This document shows positions 1 through 5,258 of a DNA stretch of 6,298 nt, one piece after another. Below the pieces are notes generated by a model, which worked only from the letters and a program-made list of their open reading frames with translations, had not been told where the DNA came from and did no database searches. The translations under genes were made by a program, and so were the position numbers. The number at the start of each line of letters is the position of its first letter. Within the stretch, counting starts at the first letter, position 1. The stretch is from Nitrososphaerales archaeon TH1177 (lineage in GTDB: Archaea > Thermoproteota > Nitrososphaeria > Nitrososphaerales > Nitrososphaeraceae), in assembly GCA_014523515.1 (NCBI GenBank), contig JAATVJ010000218.1:1-6298 (forward strand), written 5' to 3'.

Positions 1-169
1 AAGCAAATCTTTCTGCTTCCTGTAGAGTATTGTCATATTTTGTTTCTTCTACTATTGAACCATCTTTATCTGTAACACATACAACACAATTTTTCTTTCC
101 AATGTCTACTGCAATATGGTAATCTTTTCTTGATTCTATTATTTTTTCTATTTTTATTCTCTTTTTCAC
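1..169 (-). CDS. IS110-family transposase (DEDD/RuvC-like), N-terminal 56 residues, truncated by window edge
   Basis: This is my translation of the minus strand from a GTG at 169-167; it continues past base 1. The visible protein starts MKKRIKIEKI and contains DYHIAVDIGKKNCVVCVTD followed by KDGSIVEET and a helix rich in Glu and Ala (LQEAERFA). The hAVDIGK..CVVCVxDxDG segment is the first beta-hairpin of the RuvC-like fold in IS110 transposases. Asp22 would be the first residue of the catalytic DEDD set; the others and the C-terminal Tnp20 domain with its serine lie outside the window. An in-frame TAA lies four codons before the GTG, and no ATG exists in between, so GTG is the only conventional start. 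A strong Shine-Dalgarno-like AAAGGAGGTGA overlaps that GTG, which is unusual. Whether the gene is intact cannot be judged here. Confidence 0.85.
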   Translation of the reverse strand, partial: MKKRIKIEKIIESRKDYHIAVDIGKKNCVVCVTDKDGSIVEETKYDNTLQEAERFA

Positions 170-202
170 CTCCTTTTTTTATTATGATACTATTACCAGT
201 AA

Positions 203-360
203 CCAACTAGCTGATGATAGACAAAGCTGCAAACATCTATCAGAGCTCTTTCTTTTGATGGCTCACATATACAGCAGCTAACACATATCCCCCATTCAAC
301 AAGCAAGACCTTATCCTAGTAGTAAGATAGGTCACGCCTAACAAGGGGTTTGCTAGTTGG
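203..360 (-). ncRNA. Candidate IS110 bridge RNA (guide RNA in the left end of the element)
   Basis: IS110-group elements (shown for IS621) transcribe a structured RNA from the non-coding end upstream of the transposase. It carries two internal loops that pair with target and donor DNA. This stretch has the right place, strand and size (about 158 nt). On the minus strand, CCAACTAGC (360-352) can close with GCTAGTTGG (211-203). A C-run (348-345) can pair with a G-run (293-289). Together with a hairpin at 333-326/315-307 (8 bp, one bulged base), that pairing encloses an internal loop with arms at 344-334 and 306-294, the layout of a guide loop. A second hairpin is 242-236/221-215 (7 bp, 14-nt loop). 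The fold was drawn by eye. RNA ends, guide assignment and expression are inference. Confidence 0.45.
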
Positions 361-432
361 ATGAGAGAATAGATAACAGGAAAAGACTTTTACATGTATT
401 CAACAAAGCAGTAATACCAATTCTTATATTTT

Positions 433-440
433 TTATAAAA
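433..440 (+). promoter_or_regulatory. Archaeal TATA box for the acidic repeat protein
   Basis: TTATAAAA within a T-rich to A-rich stretch, centred about 25 bases before the ATG at 461. At this spacing transcription would start at or next to the ATG, giving a leaderless mRNA. The segment TTTTATAAAA (431-440) is nearly symmetric, so it could also serve the minus strand towards the IS110 left end. Confidence 0.6.
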
Positions 441-460
441 GGAAAATAAATATAGGAACG

Positions 461-1144
461 ATGTTAAAAAAATTTTTAACAATAAGTATTATAATATTTT
501 TTAGCATAAGTTTAACCACCTCTTCGCCTTTTCAAAATAATAATTTAATTCAAAACAGTTTCAGTGTATTTGGGCATTACTCTATTCAAATTGTTTACGC
601 AGTACATACTGATGACAAGGATGGCGATAACGGCAAAGACGATGAGGACGATGATGATGACAAGGATGACGATAACGGCAAAGACGATGAGGACGATGAT
701 GATGACAAGGATGACGATAACGGCAAAGACGATGAGGACGATGATGACGATGAAAATATTAACATAAACTTTCCATATGATAGTAATTCTGATTTTACTA
801 ATTCTCCTTATCTAACTGGAGAAGATTTGCTTTCGTCCAGTTCATCTACAGATGATAGTTCTTCTGAAGGCAGTCCATTACCATCTGAAGTAGATAAAGA
901 AAAAGAAGAAGAAGAATATGAAGATGAAGATGAAGATGTTCCATCAGATTTCGAAGATTCATCTGCCACAAATCGAGATCGTTTTTCTGGTTTGGTAGAT
1001 CTATCAAATCCACCTCCTTTTTCTAGGTTCCAAGATCCGATTCCTGAACAGCCAGGACAACCCTTACATCCAGATCTTCCAGCTAACCCCACTTTACCAC
1101 CAGAAGCAGCAGAACCCCGTAATCCACATATACCTCCACCATAA
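461..1144 (+). CDS. Exported acidic low-complexity protein with Asp-rich tandem repeats
   Basis: 227 residues, no recognised family. A basic N-terminus (MLKK) and a hydrophobic stretch (about 5-20) form a signal peptide or anchor. A plausible signal peptidase site follows V-Y-A at 45-47. Residues 52-96 are three copies of a 15-residue unit (D-K-D-G/D-D-N-G-K-D-D-E-D-D-D-D). Its first copy begins DKDGDNGKD, similar in spacing to acidic calcium-binding loops such as thrombospondin type 3, although no complete EF-hand or dockerin is present. Residues 97-165 are Ser/Asp/Glu-rich, with an acidic run near 146-158. The C-terminus (about 184-227) is Pro-rich and probably disordered. The ATG at 461 has a TATA box at leaderless spacing. 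I infer an extracellular or cell-surface protein that binds divalent cations or forms a charged matrix; the function is unknown. The gene stands alone next to an IS110 end. Confidence 0.8.
   Translation: MLKKFLTISIIIFFSISLTTSSPFQNNNLIQNSFSVFGHYSIQIVYAVHTDDKDGDNGKDDEDDDDDKDDDNGKDDEDDDDDKDDDNGKDDEDDDDDENININFPYDSNSDFTNSPYLTGEDLLSSSSSTDDSSSEGSPLPSEVDKEKEEEEYEDEDEDVPSDFEDSSATNRDRFSGLVDLSNPPPFSRFQDPIPEQPGQPLHPDLPANPTLPPEAAEPRNPHIPPP
614..748 (+). repeat. Three tandem copies of a 45-bp in-frame repeat
   Basis: Copies at 614-658, 659-703 and 704-748 are nearly identical. Copy 1 differs at one codon (GGC instead of GAC, so Gly for Asp), and copy 3 differs by a silent last base (GAC for GAT). The array is visibly richer in G+C than the rest of the gene. 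Near identity, including at synonymous positions, points to recent duplication, and copy number could vary between strains without breaking the frame. Confidence 0.95.
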
Positions 1145-1146
1145 TA

Positions 1147-1153
1147 TTTTTTT
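1147..1153 (+). terminator. T-run terminator after the acidic repeat protein
   Basis: A run of seven T begins three bases after the TAA stop at 1142-1144. Archaeal RNA polymerase can terminate on such T-rich tracts without a hairpin. No stem is seen before it. Confidence 0.45.
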
Positions 1154-1409
1154 GTGTAAAAGAAAAAGATTATTAGTTTAGAATTACTAAAGCTGACAAT
1201 AGAGGAACTAGGAAAAATATTTTATAAAATTGAGTTAAAAAAGATTCACGTTATAAATATGGATCTTGCAGGACTATCATAAAAATTATTATTTAAATAA
1301 AATTTAGAGAATATATTAATTCTTGTTACAAAGACAGAACATAAAAATCTCATTCTTGTTACTAACTTATCATGTTTATAGCTAGTTAAAAATAATTCTT
1401 ATGTTGAAA

Positions 1410-1445
1410 TATTTACCTTACCATAATTATGATTATAGGTAAATA
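1410..1445. repeat. Inverted repeat with a second palindrome in its loop
   Basis: TATTTACCT (1410-1418) is the exact reverse complement of AGGTAAATA (1437-1445). The 18 bases between them contain the perfect 10-base palindrome CATAATTATG (1422-1431). No T-run follows on the minus strand, and no gene is close enough upstream on the plus strand, so a terminator role is doubtful. A protein-binding site or a cruciform-prone sequence is possible. Confidence 0.7.
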
Positions 1446-1643
1446 AAAAAATAGATTTATTGAAAAAGAAATTCAATTTTTTTGATTTTTTTATTATCAT
1501 TATTATTTTGTATCCATATTATAATTGTAAATAATTTTTTTATTTTTAGTTAATCTTCACTTTAAAAAGCTTCAAATAATTCTTAATTATATACAAGTAA
1601 CAGATTTTAAAACAATAATTGTAATTTAGTATATTAGAGAATT

Positions 1644-1670
1644 CAATAAAAAAAGAAAATAAATTTATTG
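1644..1670 (-). terminator. Probable terminator of the small exported-protein gene
   Basis: Just downstream of the TAA (1680-1678), on the minus strand, CAATAAA (1670-1664 complement) and TTTATTG (1650-1644 complement) can pair over a 13-nt loop. The loop-to-3' side includes a seven-T run (1654-1648). It is T-rich, as archaeal terminators are. Confidence 0.45.
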
Positions 1671-1677
1671 ATTCAGA

Positions 1678-1926
1678 TTATTTACGTTCTGGAACTTGTT
1701 GGCCTGGTGGAGCGTTTTTACCACTTGGATTGATATTTTGTTGTTGCTTGTTAGGTGAATTTTCTGATTGTCCTGGACATGGTCCTGGTTGTGGTACACC
1801 ATTCTTTACACATTGTTGAGACCAGTCTCTTTGTGCATCTGCTGTTACTGATGATAAGGCTGGAGCTAATATCATTGAAAATATTCCTGCCATTCCTATG
1901 ATTAAAAACATATTTGTTTTATTCAT
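1678..1926 (-). CDS. Small exported Gln/Pro/Asn-rich protein of unknown function
   Basis: 82 residues from the ATG at 1926, reading MNKTNMFLII. A TTG two codons upstream (1932) is in frame. The ATG is preferred because a TATA-like element centred near 1952 lies about 26 bases before it, the leaderless spacing used by the neighbours. Residues 1-31 form a clear signal peptide (N-K-T, hydrophobic core 6-24) with an A-D-A|Q cleavage site after residue 31. The mature part is only about 51 residues. It has two cysteines (C39, C50) around a Pro/Gly loop (KNGVPQPGPCPGQ), then a polar tail rich in Gln, Asn and Pro with a QQQ run. Two cysteines in an exported peptide suggest one disulfide. I recognise no family. 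Similar short exported proteins are common in Nitrososphaerales genomes, but that is background knowledge, not a match. Confidence 0.75.
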   Translation of the reverse strand: MNKTNMFLIIGMAGIFSMILAPALSSVTADAQRDWSQQCVKNGVPQPGPCPGQSENSPNKQQQNINPSGKNAPPGQQVPERK

Positions 1927-1947
1927 TACCAAAAGTGGTACTATATG

Positions 1948-1955
1948 CTATATAA
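1948..1955 (-). promoter_or_regulatory. TATA-like box for the small exported-protein gene
   Basis: TTATATAG on the minus strand, centred about 26 bases upstream of the ATG at 1926. A stronger-looking TTTATATAAA lies further out (about 1968-1959) and would give a short leader of about 12 bases. Which box is used cannot be decided by eye. Confidence 0.45.
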
Positions 1956-2254
1956 TGATTTTATATAAATTATCAGATTATATTACTAGAGATTAAAAAA
2001 TTATATAAAAAAACTTTTAAGATGAAAAAGAATTTCATGTATTTAGAATTAGATTGATAGATTTACAGAATATCAGGTTTAAAAAGGTAAAAGAGTTTAT
2101 GCTTTTATAAAATATGACCCTGTCAGATGTGTTAGATATATTGATAATTCAACTATTTTGGTTACCTTTTTTTTCAACCAGTACATAGTTCTATGCTAGG
2201 AATCTATCTTTCATAGAAGAATAGTTTGTTGTATGATTCTCTACTCCCGCCTCT

Positions 2255-2285
2255 TCAGCTAAACTGTTTTAGTCGTGTTAGCTGA
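2255..2285. repeat. Hairpin-forming inverted repeat
   Basis: TCAGCTAA (2255-2262) and TTAGCTGA (2278-2285) are exact reverse complements with a 15-base loop. The overlapping CTAAA (2259-2263) and TTTAG (2268-2272) could form an alternative smaller hairpin. It lies about 190 bases beyond the stop of the TSUP gene. No T-run follows, so its role is unknown. Confidence 0.55.
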
Positions 2286-2474
2286 TAAACTAGAGAAATA
2301 CATTCAAATCTCTTGTTAAAGAGGACAAAATTATACTTAGTGTTTATGTTATTTATAACTGATGTGATAAATAAGAAGAGATGAACTAGTGTAAGGTTAG
2401 AGAATAATTTCATTACTACAACAAGCACAGTGCAGTTCAAATTCTGTCAAGCAAGAGAATTACTAACACAATTT

Positions 2475-3221
2475 CTATTGCATTAGCAATCTATCAACAA
2501 TAAACTTTATGCTTACAAACACTATTGCAATCAGAACCATTTTTCTGAACAGCTCCTGTTTTATCCTTCCGACTAACCTTCTTCCTATAAACGAGCCGGC
2601 AAGCGCTATTGCAAAGAGGATAGGGACATAAAGATAAAGATAATATTGCTCTATAAGAAAACCCTGTGATATATAGACAGGTATTCGTGTTACATCCGTT
2701 GCCAAAGCTATTGTTGCAGCAGTGGCTATGTATTTTACCTTCTCTATGTTGAAACCCTGAAGAAGAGTCGCCCTAAGTGCACCTCCTGTTCCTACCAATG
2801 CAGTGATAAAGCCTGTGATACTTCCGCCAACTATCAATGCGGCGCTGTTTGCAGGAAATTTCAATACGGGTTTTGCCAAGAAAGATATCGATGTGATAAT
2901 GAGAGAAATTCCCAGAATGAGCTTTAGAACAGGCTGTCGCAAGACTTCTATCAGAAATGAGCCCAGAAGGCTCAAAAGTACGCTTGGAACTCCAAACTGT
3001 AGTATTATCCTCTTGTCAAAACCTTGCCTGAAGAAAGTTATCCTGCCTAGATTTCCAAACAGATGAAATATTGCAACCAAAATTATCGCTGTCTTGAAGT
3101 CGGCAAACAAAAGGGCGAAGGGAAGAAATATTGTTGATGAACCAAATCCTGCCATTGTTCCTATTATTTCAGCTATCAGTGCTGAAATGAAGAACAGCAA
3201 CGCTCCTTCTTCTTCTTCCAC
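2475..3221 (-). CDS. TSUP-family (TauE/SafE, formerly DUF81) membrane transporter
   Basis: 248 residues, close to the usual 240-270 of this family of putative exporters or importers of sulfite, organosulfonates and other organic anions. Two homologous halves each carry the family Gly-rich signature: GTMAGFGSS at 21-29 and GFITALVGTGGA at 137-148. Hydrophobic helices lie at about 9-39 (helix-break-helix), 44-65, 74-95, 98-116, 126-150, 162-180, 192-213 and 226-246, roughly the eight expected. The start is GTG at 3221; a TAG two codons upstream rules out an earlier one, and a TATA box lies 26 bases away. The start MEEEEGALLF is acidic. The gene is divergent from the GNAT gene. Its base composition (roughly 40-45% GC in the lines I counted) differs sharply from neighbours at about 25%. 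The substrate cannot be told from the sequence; no sulfur-metabolism gene is adjacent. Confidence 0.88.
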   Translation of the reverse strand: MEEEEGALLFFISALIAEIIGTMAGFGSSTIFLPFALLFADFKTAIILVAIFHLFGNLGRITFFRQGFDKRIILQFGVPSVLLSLLGSFLIEVLRQPVLKLILGISLIITSISFLAKPVLKFPANSAALIVGGSITGFITALVGTGGALRATLLQGFNIEKVKYIATAATIALATDVTRIPVYISQGFLIEQYYLYLYVPILFAIALAGSFIGRRLVGRIKQELFRKMVLIAIVFVSIKFIVDRLLMQ

Positions 3222-3243
3222 TTTCTAAATTTGAACTATTCTC

Positions 3244-3251
3244 TTTATAAA
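3244..3251 (-). promoter_or_regulatory. TATA box for the TSUP transporter gene
   Basis: TTTATAAA on the minus strand (complement of 3251-3244), centred about 26 bases before the GTG start at 3221. This predicts a leaderless mRNA and supports the GTG as the true start. Confidence 0.6.
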
Positions 3252-3416
3252 TACCAAAGATATTATTTTAGCAAGGAACTAAAATTATAATAGTTGAAAA
3301 AAGTTTTTACGTGTATAATAATTACCTATAAAATATGTGAAGATATACATATATCCACAGATACTAAAAATATTAACTATTTTGCTATTAAGTAGAAATA
3401 TGTTGAATTTAACATT

Positions 3417-3424
3417 TTATAATA
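3417..3424 (+). promoter_or_regulatory. TATA box for the GNAT acetyltransferase gene
   Basis: TTATAATA in a longer TATA-rich run (3416-3430), centred about 26 bases before the ATG at 3447, again at leaderless spacing. Confidence 0.5.
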
Positions 3425-3446
3425 TATTAAAATAAACAATAACAAA

Positions 3447-4016
3447 ATGACTCATTTATCTTTTCCTCGTTTATATGGCAAATTAGTAAATTTAAGAAAG
3501 CTTTCAATTGATGATGCTATAACTCTAGTAAATCTTATGAATTATGAAATATCTAAATATCTCTATGAAGTTCCTTATCCTTATAAAATAGACGATGCTT
3601 TGAATTTTATTAAATCCAGTTGTAATGATTTTAAGTCACATAAAGTGATAAACTTTGCTATAGACTATAAAAACAAATCAGAATATAGTAATTTACTAGT
3701 TGGAACTATAGGTATTAAAGATATTGATTATATAAACAAAAAAGCAAATATAGGATATTGGATTGGTAAAAAATACCAGAATAAAGGCATAGCAACAGAA
3801 TGTATTAAGCTAGTTGTTGACTATGCATTTGGTATATTGAAATTAGAAGAAATTTCAGCTTTTGTTTTTCCCAATAACAATTCATCTATAAGAGTTTTGG
3901 AAAAAAATGGGTTTATAAAGACAACTACACAGGTAAATGAATATCATCCATTGTCAAAAAGATGCAAAAATTCTTTAATTTATATAATAAAAAAAAAGAA
4001 TATCAAGTTCCATTAA
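3447..4016 (+). CDS. GNAT N-acetyltransferase, RimJ/RimL type
   Basis: 189 residues, the usual size for this subfamily, which transfers acetyl from acetyl-CoA to an amine: ribosomal protein N-termini in RimJ/RimL, but also small molecules or antibiotics in relatives. The N-terminal GKLVNLRKLSIDDA (11-24) matches the typical opening beta strand and helix (x-L-x-L-R-x-hx-x-x-D-A). The central NLLVGTIGIKDID (82-94) is the strand pair before motif A. The acetyl-CoA-binding loop is Q111-N-K-G-I-A116 (Q/R-x-x-G-x-G/A), followed by a helix to about 130. FPNNNSSIRVLEKNGF (141-156) is the conserved N-x-x-S-hx-x-hx-E-K-x-G-F motif B. The ATG has a TATA box at leaderless spacing. Codon use is strongly A/T-ending, unlike the divergent TSUP gene. 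The protein substrate is unknown. Two hairpins follow the stop codon. Confidence 0.88.
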   Translation: MTHLSFPRLYGKLVNLRKLSIDDAITLVNLMNYEISKYLYEVPYPYKIDDALNFIKSSCNDFKSHKVINFAIDYKNKSEYSNLLVGTIGIKDIDYINKKANIGYWIGKKYQNKGIATECIKLVVDYAFGILKLEEISAFVFPNNNSSIRVLEKNGFIKTTTQVNEYHPLSKRCKNSLIYIIKKKNIKFH

Positions 4017-4030
4017 ATATAATTTCATAC

Positions 4031-4089
4031 CTTCTATATCAGCATGAATGTGTTATAGAAGTAGAATCTTCCAAGTATAGGGTTCTACT
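4031..4089 (+). repeat. Two adjacent hairpins downstream of the GNAT gene
   Basis: CTTCTATA (4031-4038) pairs exactly with TATAGAAG (4054-4061). AGTAGAA (4060-4066) pairs exactly with TTCTACT (4083-4089), and G-T pairs can extend that stem to 4069/4080. The two stems share bases 4060-4061, so they abut or compete. They begin 15 bases after the stop codon and could protect or terminate the mRNA, but no T-run follows. I checked for a tRNA and saw no T-loop consensus. Confidence 0.55.
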
Positions 4090-4216
4090 ATACGCTGTGC
4101 TTAATTAGTATATTCGTTAAATAACATTATTATAATAATGGATATATTGGAATATCTGAATTGATTCTATGATCAAAAATCAGTTATTAAAATAATATTA
4201 TATTTCATAGTATAAT

Positions 4217-4253
4217 AAAAAGAAAAAGAAAAAGAAGAAGAAGCAGAAGGAAA
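4217..4253 (-). terminator. Pyrimidine-rich terminator of the exported Cys-containing protein gene
   Basis: The plus strand is purine-only from 4217 to 4243, and nearly so to 4253. On the minus strand this gives a T/C-rich tract starting about 11 bases after the stop codon at 4264, as in archaeal terminators. The unbroken polypurine strand could also adopt triplex or other unusual structure. Confidence 0.5.
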
Positions 4254-4263
4254 TGTTAATCTA

Positions 4264-4923
4264 CTATTTTATATTACAATCTACTATTTCAATGGGATTT
4301 ATAAATATCCATTTTGCCTCATCAAAAAACATTTCTACTACAATTTTATAACTATCAAGGATTATATTGTTGGGTATAGAAAAATCAAAGTTTGCACAAT
4401 CTTTTATAGATTGAATACCACAATCATTATTTTTTAATTCCAATACTGGAAAAGAATTTTCTGCAACTTGAATATCCTGTATAGAATTGTCTATCAAATA
4501 GATACTTACAGAATCAGGAGCTAAACTGATATCACATATATCGTTACTATCACATTGCAATTCAAGATATAAGTTAGGATCATCTATATCTAATTGCATA
4601 TTAGGAACAGTTGTGGCACTAATATCTTGTTCAATTATTGTTTCATCTCCAAAATCAATAGAAAAATCAGCTCCAAATTTGTATTGACCCTGTGTATAAT
4701 TGACTACAACCAATGGTATTGCATTAAATGGTACAGGATTGAATTTATAAGTTAAGGATATGTTAGTTTTATTTTGGTCTATTTTATCAAAAGTACTTGT
4801 ATTTTGATTTTGTGCATATACATCAATACTATAGGTAAATATTACTGATATAGCAATTACTATTATTATTGTTATTGTTATTGTTATTGCTATTGTATAG
4901 AAGTATCTGATTTGTTTATTCAC
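4264..4923 (-). CDS. Exported protein of unknown function with five cysteines
   Basis: 219 residues from a GTG at 4923; no ATG is available near the N-terminus, and a TATA box sits about 26 bases upstream. The N-terminus is NKQIR followed by a long hydrophobic stretch (about 8-32) with a repetitive I-T-I-T-I-T core and a V-Y-A|Q cleavage site after residue 37. The mature part is rich in Asp, Asn, Ile and alternating polar/hydrophobic residues, which suggests a beta-sandwich. Cysteines lie at 124, 130, 168, 176 and 216; the odd number leaves one unpaired if two disulfides form. Potential N-glycosylation sequons are at N41, N51, N54 and N75, clustered near the mature N-terminus. I recognise no family. 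An extracytoplasmic, possibly surface-associated protein is inferred from the signal peptide only. Confidence 0.75.
   Translation of the reverse strand: MNKQIRYFYTIAITITITIIIVIAISVIFTYSIDVYAQNQNTSTFDKIDQNKTNISLTYKFNPVPFNAIPLVVVNYTQGQYKFGADFSIDFGDETIIEQDISATTVPNMQLDIDDPNLYLELQCDSNDICDISLAPDSVSIYLIDNSIQDIQVAENSFPVLELKNNDCGIQSIKDCANFDFSIPNNIILDSYKIVVEMFFDEAKWIFINPIEIVDCNIK
4868..4891 (-). repeat. Hexanucleotide repeat within the signal-peptide coding region
   Basis: On the plus strand ATTGTT occurs three times in a row (4868-4885), followed by the near copy ATTGCT (4886-4891). It encodes the alternating Ile/Thr (or Ile/Ala) hydrophobic core of the exported protein. Being six bases long, changes in copy number would lengthen or shorten the hydrophobic core without a frameshift. 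Confidence 0.85.
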
Positions 4924-4945
4924 TTGTATATGTACTCAAAATTTA

Positions 4946-4954
4946 AAATATAAA
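4946..4954 (-). promoter_or_regulatory. TATA box for the exported Cys-containing protein gene
   Basis: TTTATATTT-like element on the minus strand, centred about 26 bases before the GTG start at 4923. It is embedded in A/T-rich DNA, so it is less distinctive than the others. Confidence 0.45.
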
Positions 4955-5258
4955 AATAAACTGGTATTTGTTAAAATATTAAATTGATTTAAAAAAAAAT
5001 TTTTAATAATAATTAAATAATTAAATTAATGTAGTTCTATTCATGGTATTACCGAAGTAAAAAGATTAGGTAAATTAAAAACTATTTTACTGATAATTCT
5101 ATAATATAATTTTGTTTTTGTAATAGAAAAAATGAATAAATAACTTTATTAAATTATTCTAAAATACTCAATTCAGTTTCACTCCTTCCTTTGAAGAGTA
5201 ATATATTAATATCGCTCTGCTAAAACAGAAGAGTCTATCGTAAAGATACTATTGTATT

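Larger units (their letters stand above)
1..410 (-). mobile_element. IS110-family insertion sequence, left part only (5' end of transposase plus non-coding left end)
   Basis: The element runs off the left edge of the window, so only its transposase start and the non-coding end upstream of it are visible. The coding part is recognisable as IS110-type (DEDD transposase). The sequence upstream of the transposase start, roughly 180-380, is less AT-rich than the flanking DNA and can form several stems, as expected of the left end of IS110-group elements. The outer boundary is not defined: IS110 elements lack long terminal inverted repeats and obvious target duplications. The true end could lie anywhere from about 360 to 420, and 410 is an estimate. 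The next gene's TATA box lies at 433-440, so the element ends very close to that promoter. Confidence 0.75.
1145..1677. other. AT-rich intergenic region without a supported gene
   Basis: 533 bases between the converging acidic-protein gene (plus) and the small exported-protein gene (minus). I found no convincing reading frame on either strand; the longest ATG-started frame I traced (from 1260) ends after seven codons. It contains the nested palindrome at 1410-1445. A small hairpin follows (1459-1464 with 1472-1477, then a T-run). An 11-base direct repeat ATTCTTGTTAC lies at 1319-1329 and 1352-1362. The minus-strand gene's terminator lies at the right end. Confidence 0.7.
1927..2474. other. 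Intergenic region with no supported gene
   Basis: About 550 bases between two minus-strand genes. It holds the promoter of the small exported protein (about 1948-1968) and the hairpin at 2255-2285. A plus-strand frame is open from 2083 to 2199 but has no usable start codon near its beginning, so it is not called. A long minus-strand frame (2440-2255) begins only at TTG, lacks a promoter at the usual spacing and encodes a composition typical of random AT-rich DNA; it is not called either. Confidence 0.6.

Noticed and set aside
600..760. Direct repeats read as a CRISPR array
   Set aside because: The three 45-bp units are directly adjacent with no spacers and are in frame within a coding gene.
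564..767. Plus-strand frame rich in Met/Thr repeats overlapping the acidic protein
   Set aside because: It is the out-of-frame reading of the 45-bp repeats of the real gene; its repeated peptide follows only from the DNA repeat.
808..1092. Minus-strand Ser/Gly-rich frame opposite the acidic protein
   Set aside because: It is the antisense shadow of the Ser/Asp- and Pro-rich codons, with no promoter or signal of its own.
2083..2199. Plus-strand open stretch reading KGKRVYAFIKYDPVRC and onward as a possible decayed gene
   Set aside because: The first half looks protein-like, but there is no usable start codon, it is only 38 codons long and the second half resembles random translation. A stop-tolerant homology search would be needed to revive it.
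208..2294. Shared TAGCTGAT/CAGCTAA words between the IS110 left end and the hairpin at 2255-2285, as a second IS remnant
   Set aside because: Only 7-8 base matches with no extended similarity; chance level for this composition.
2255..2440. Minus-strand 61-codon frame downstream of the TSUP gene
   Set aside because: It starts only at TTG, has the composition of random AT-rich DNA and no TATA box at the usual spacing. It also contains a palindromic hairpin.
2803..3066. Plus-strand frame inside the TSUP gene
   Set aside because: The opposite strand encodes a clear two-repeat transporter; this frame has no independent promoter or domain.
4020..4110. Possible tRNA or small structured RNA gene after the GNAT gene
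   Set aside because: Two stems are present, but there is no GGTTC-type T-loop, no acceptor pairing and no anticodon arm layout.
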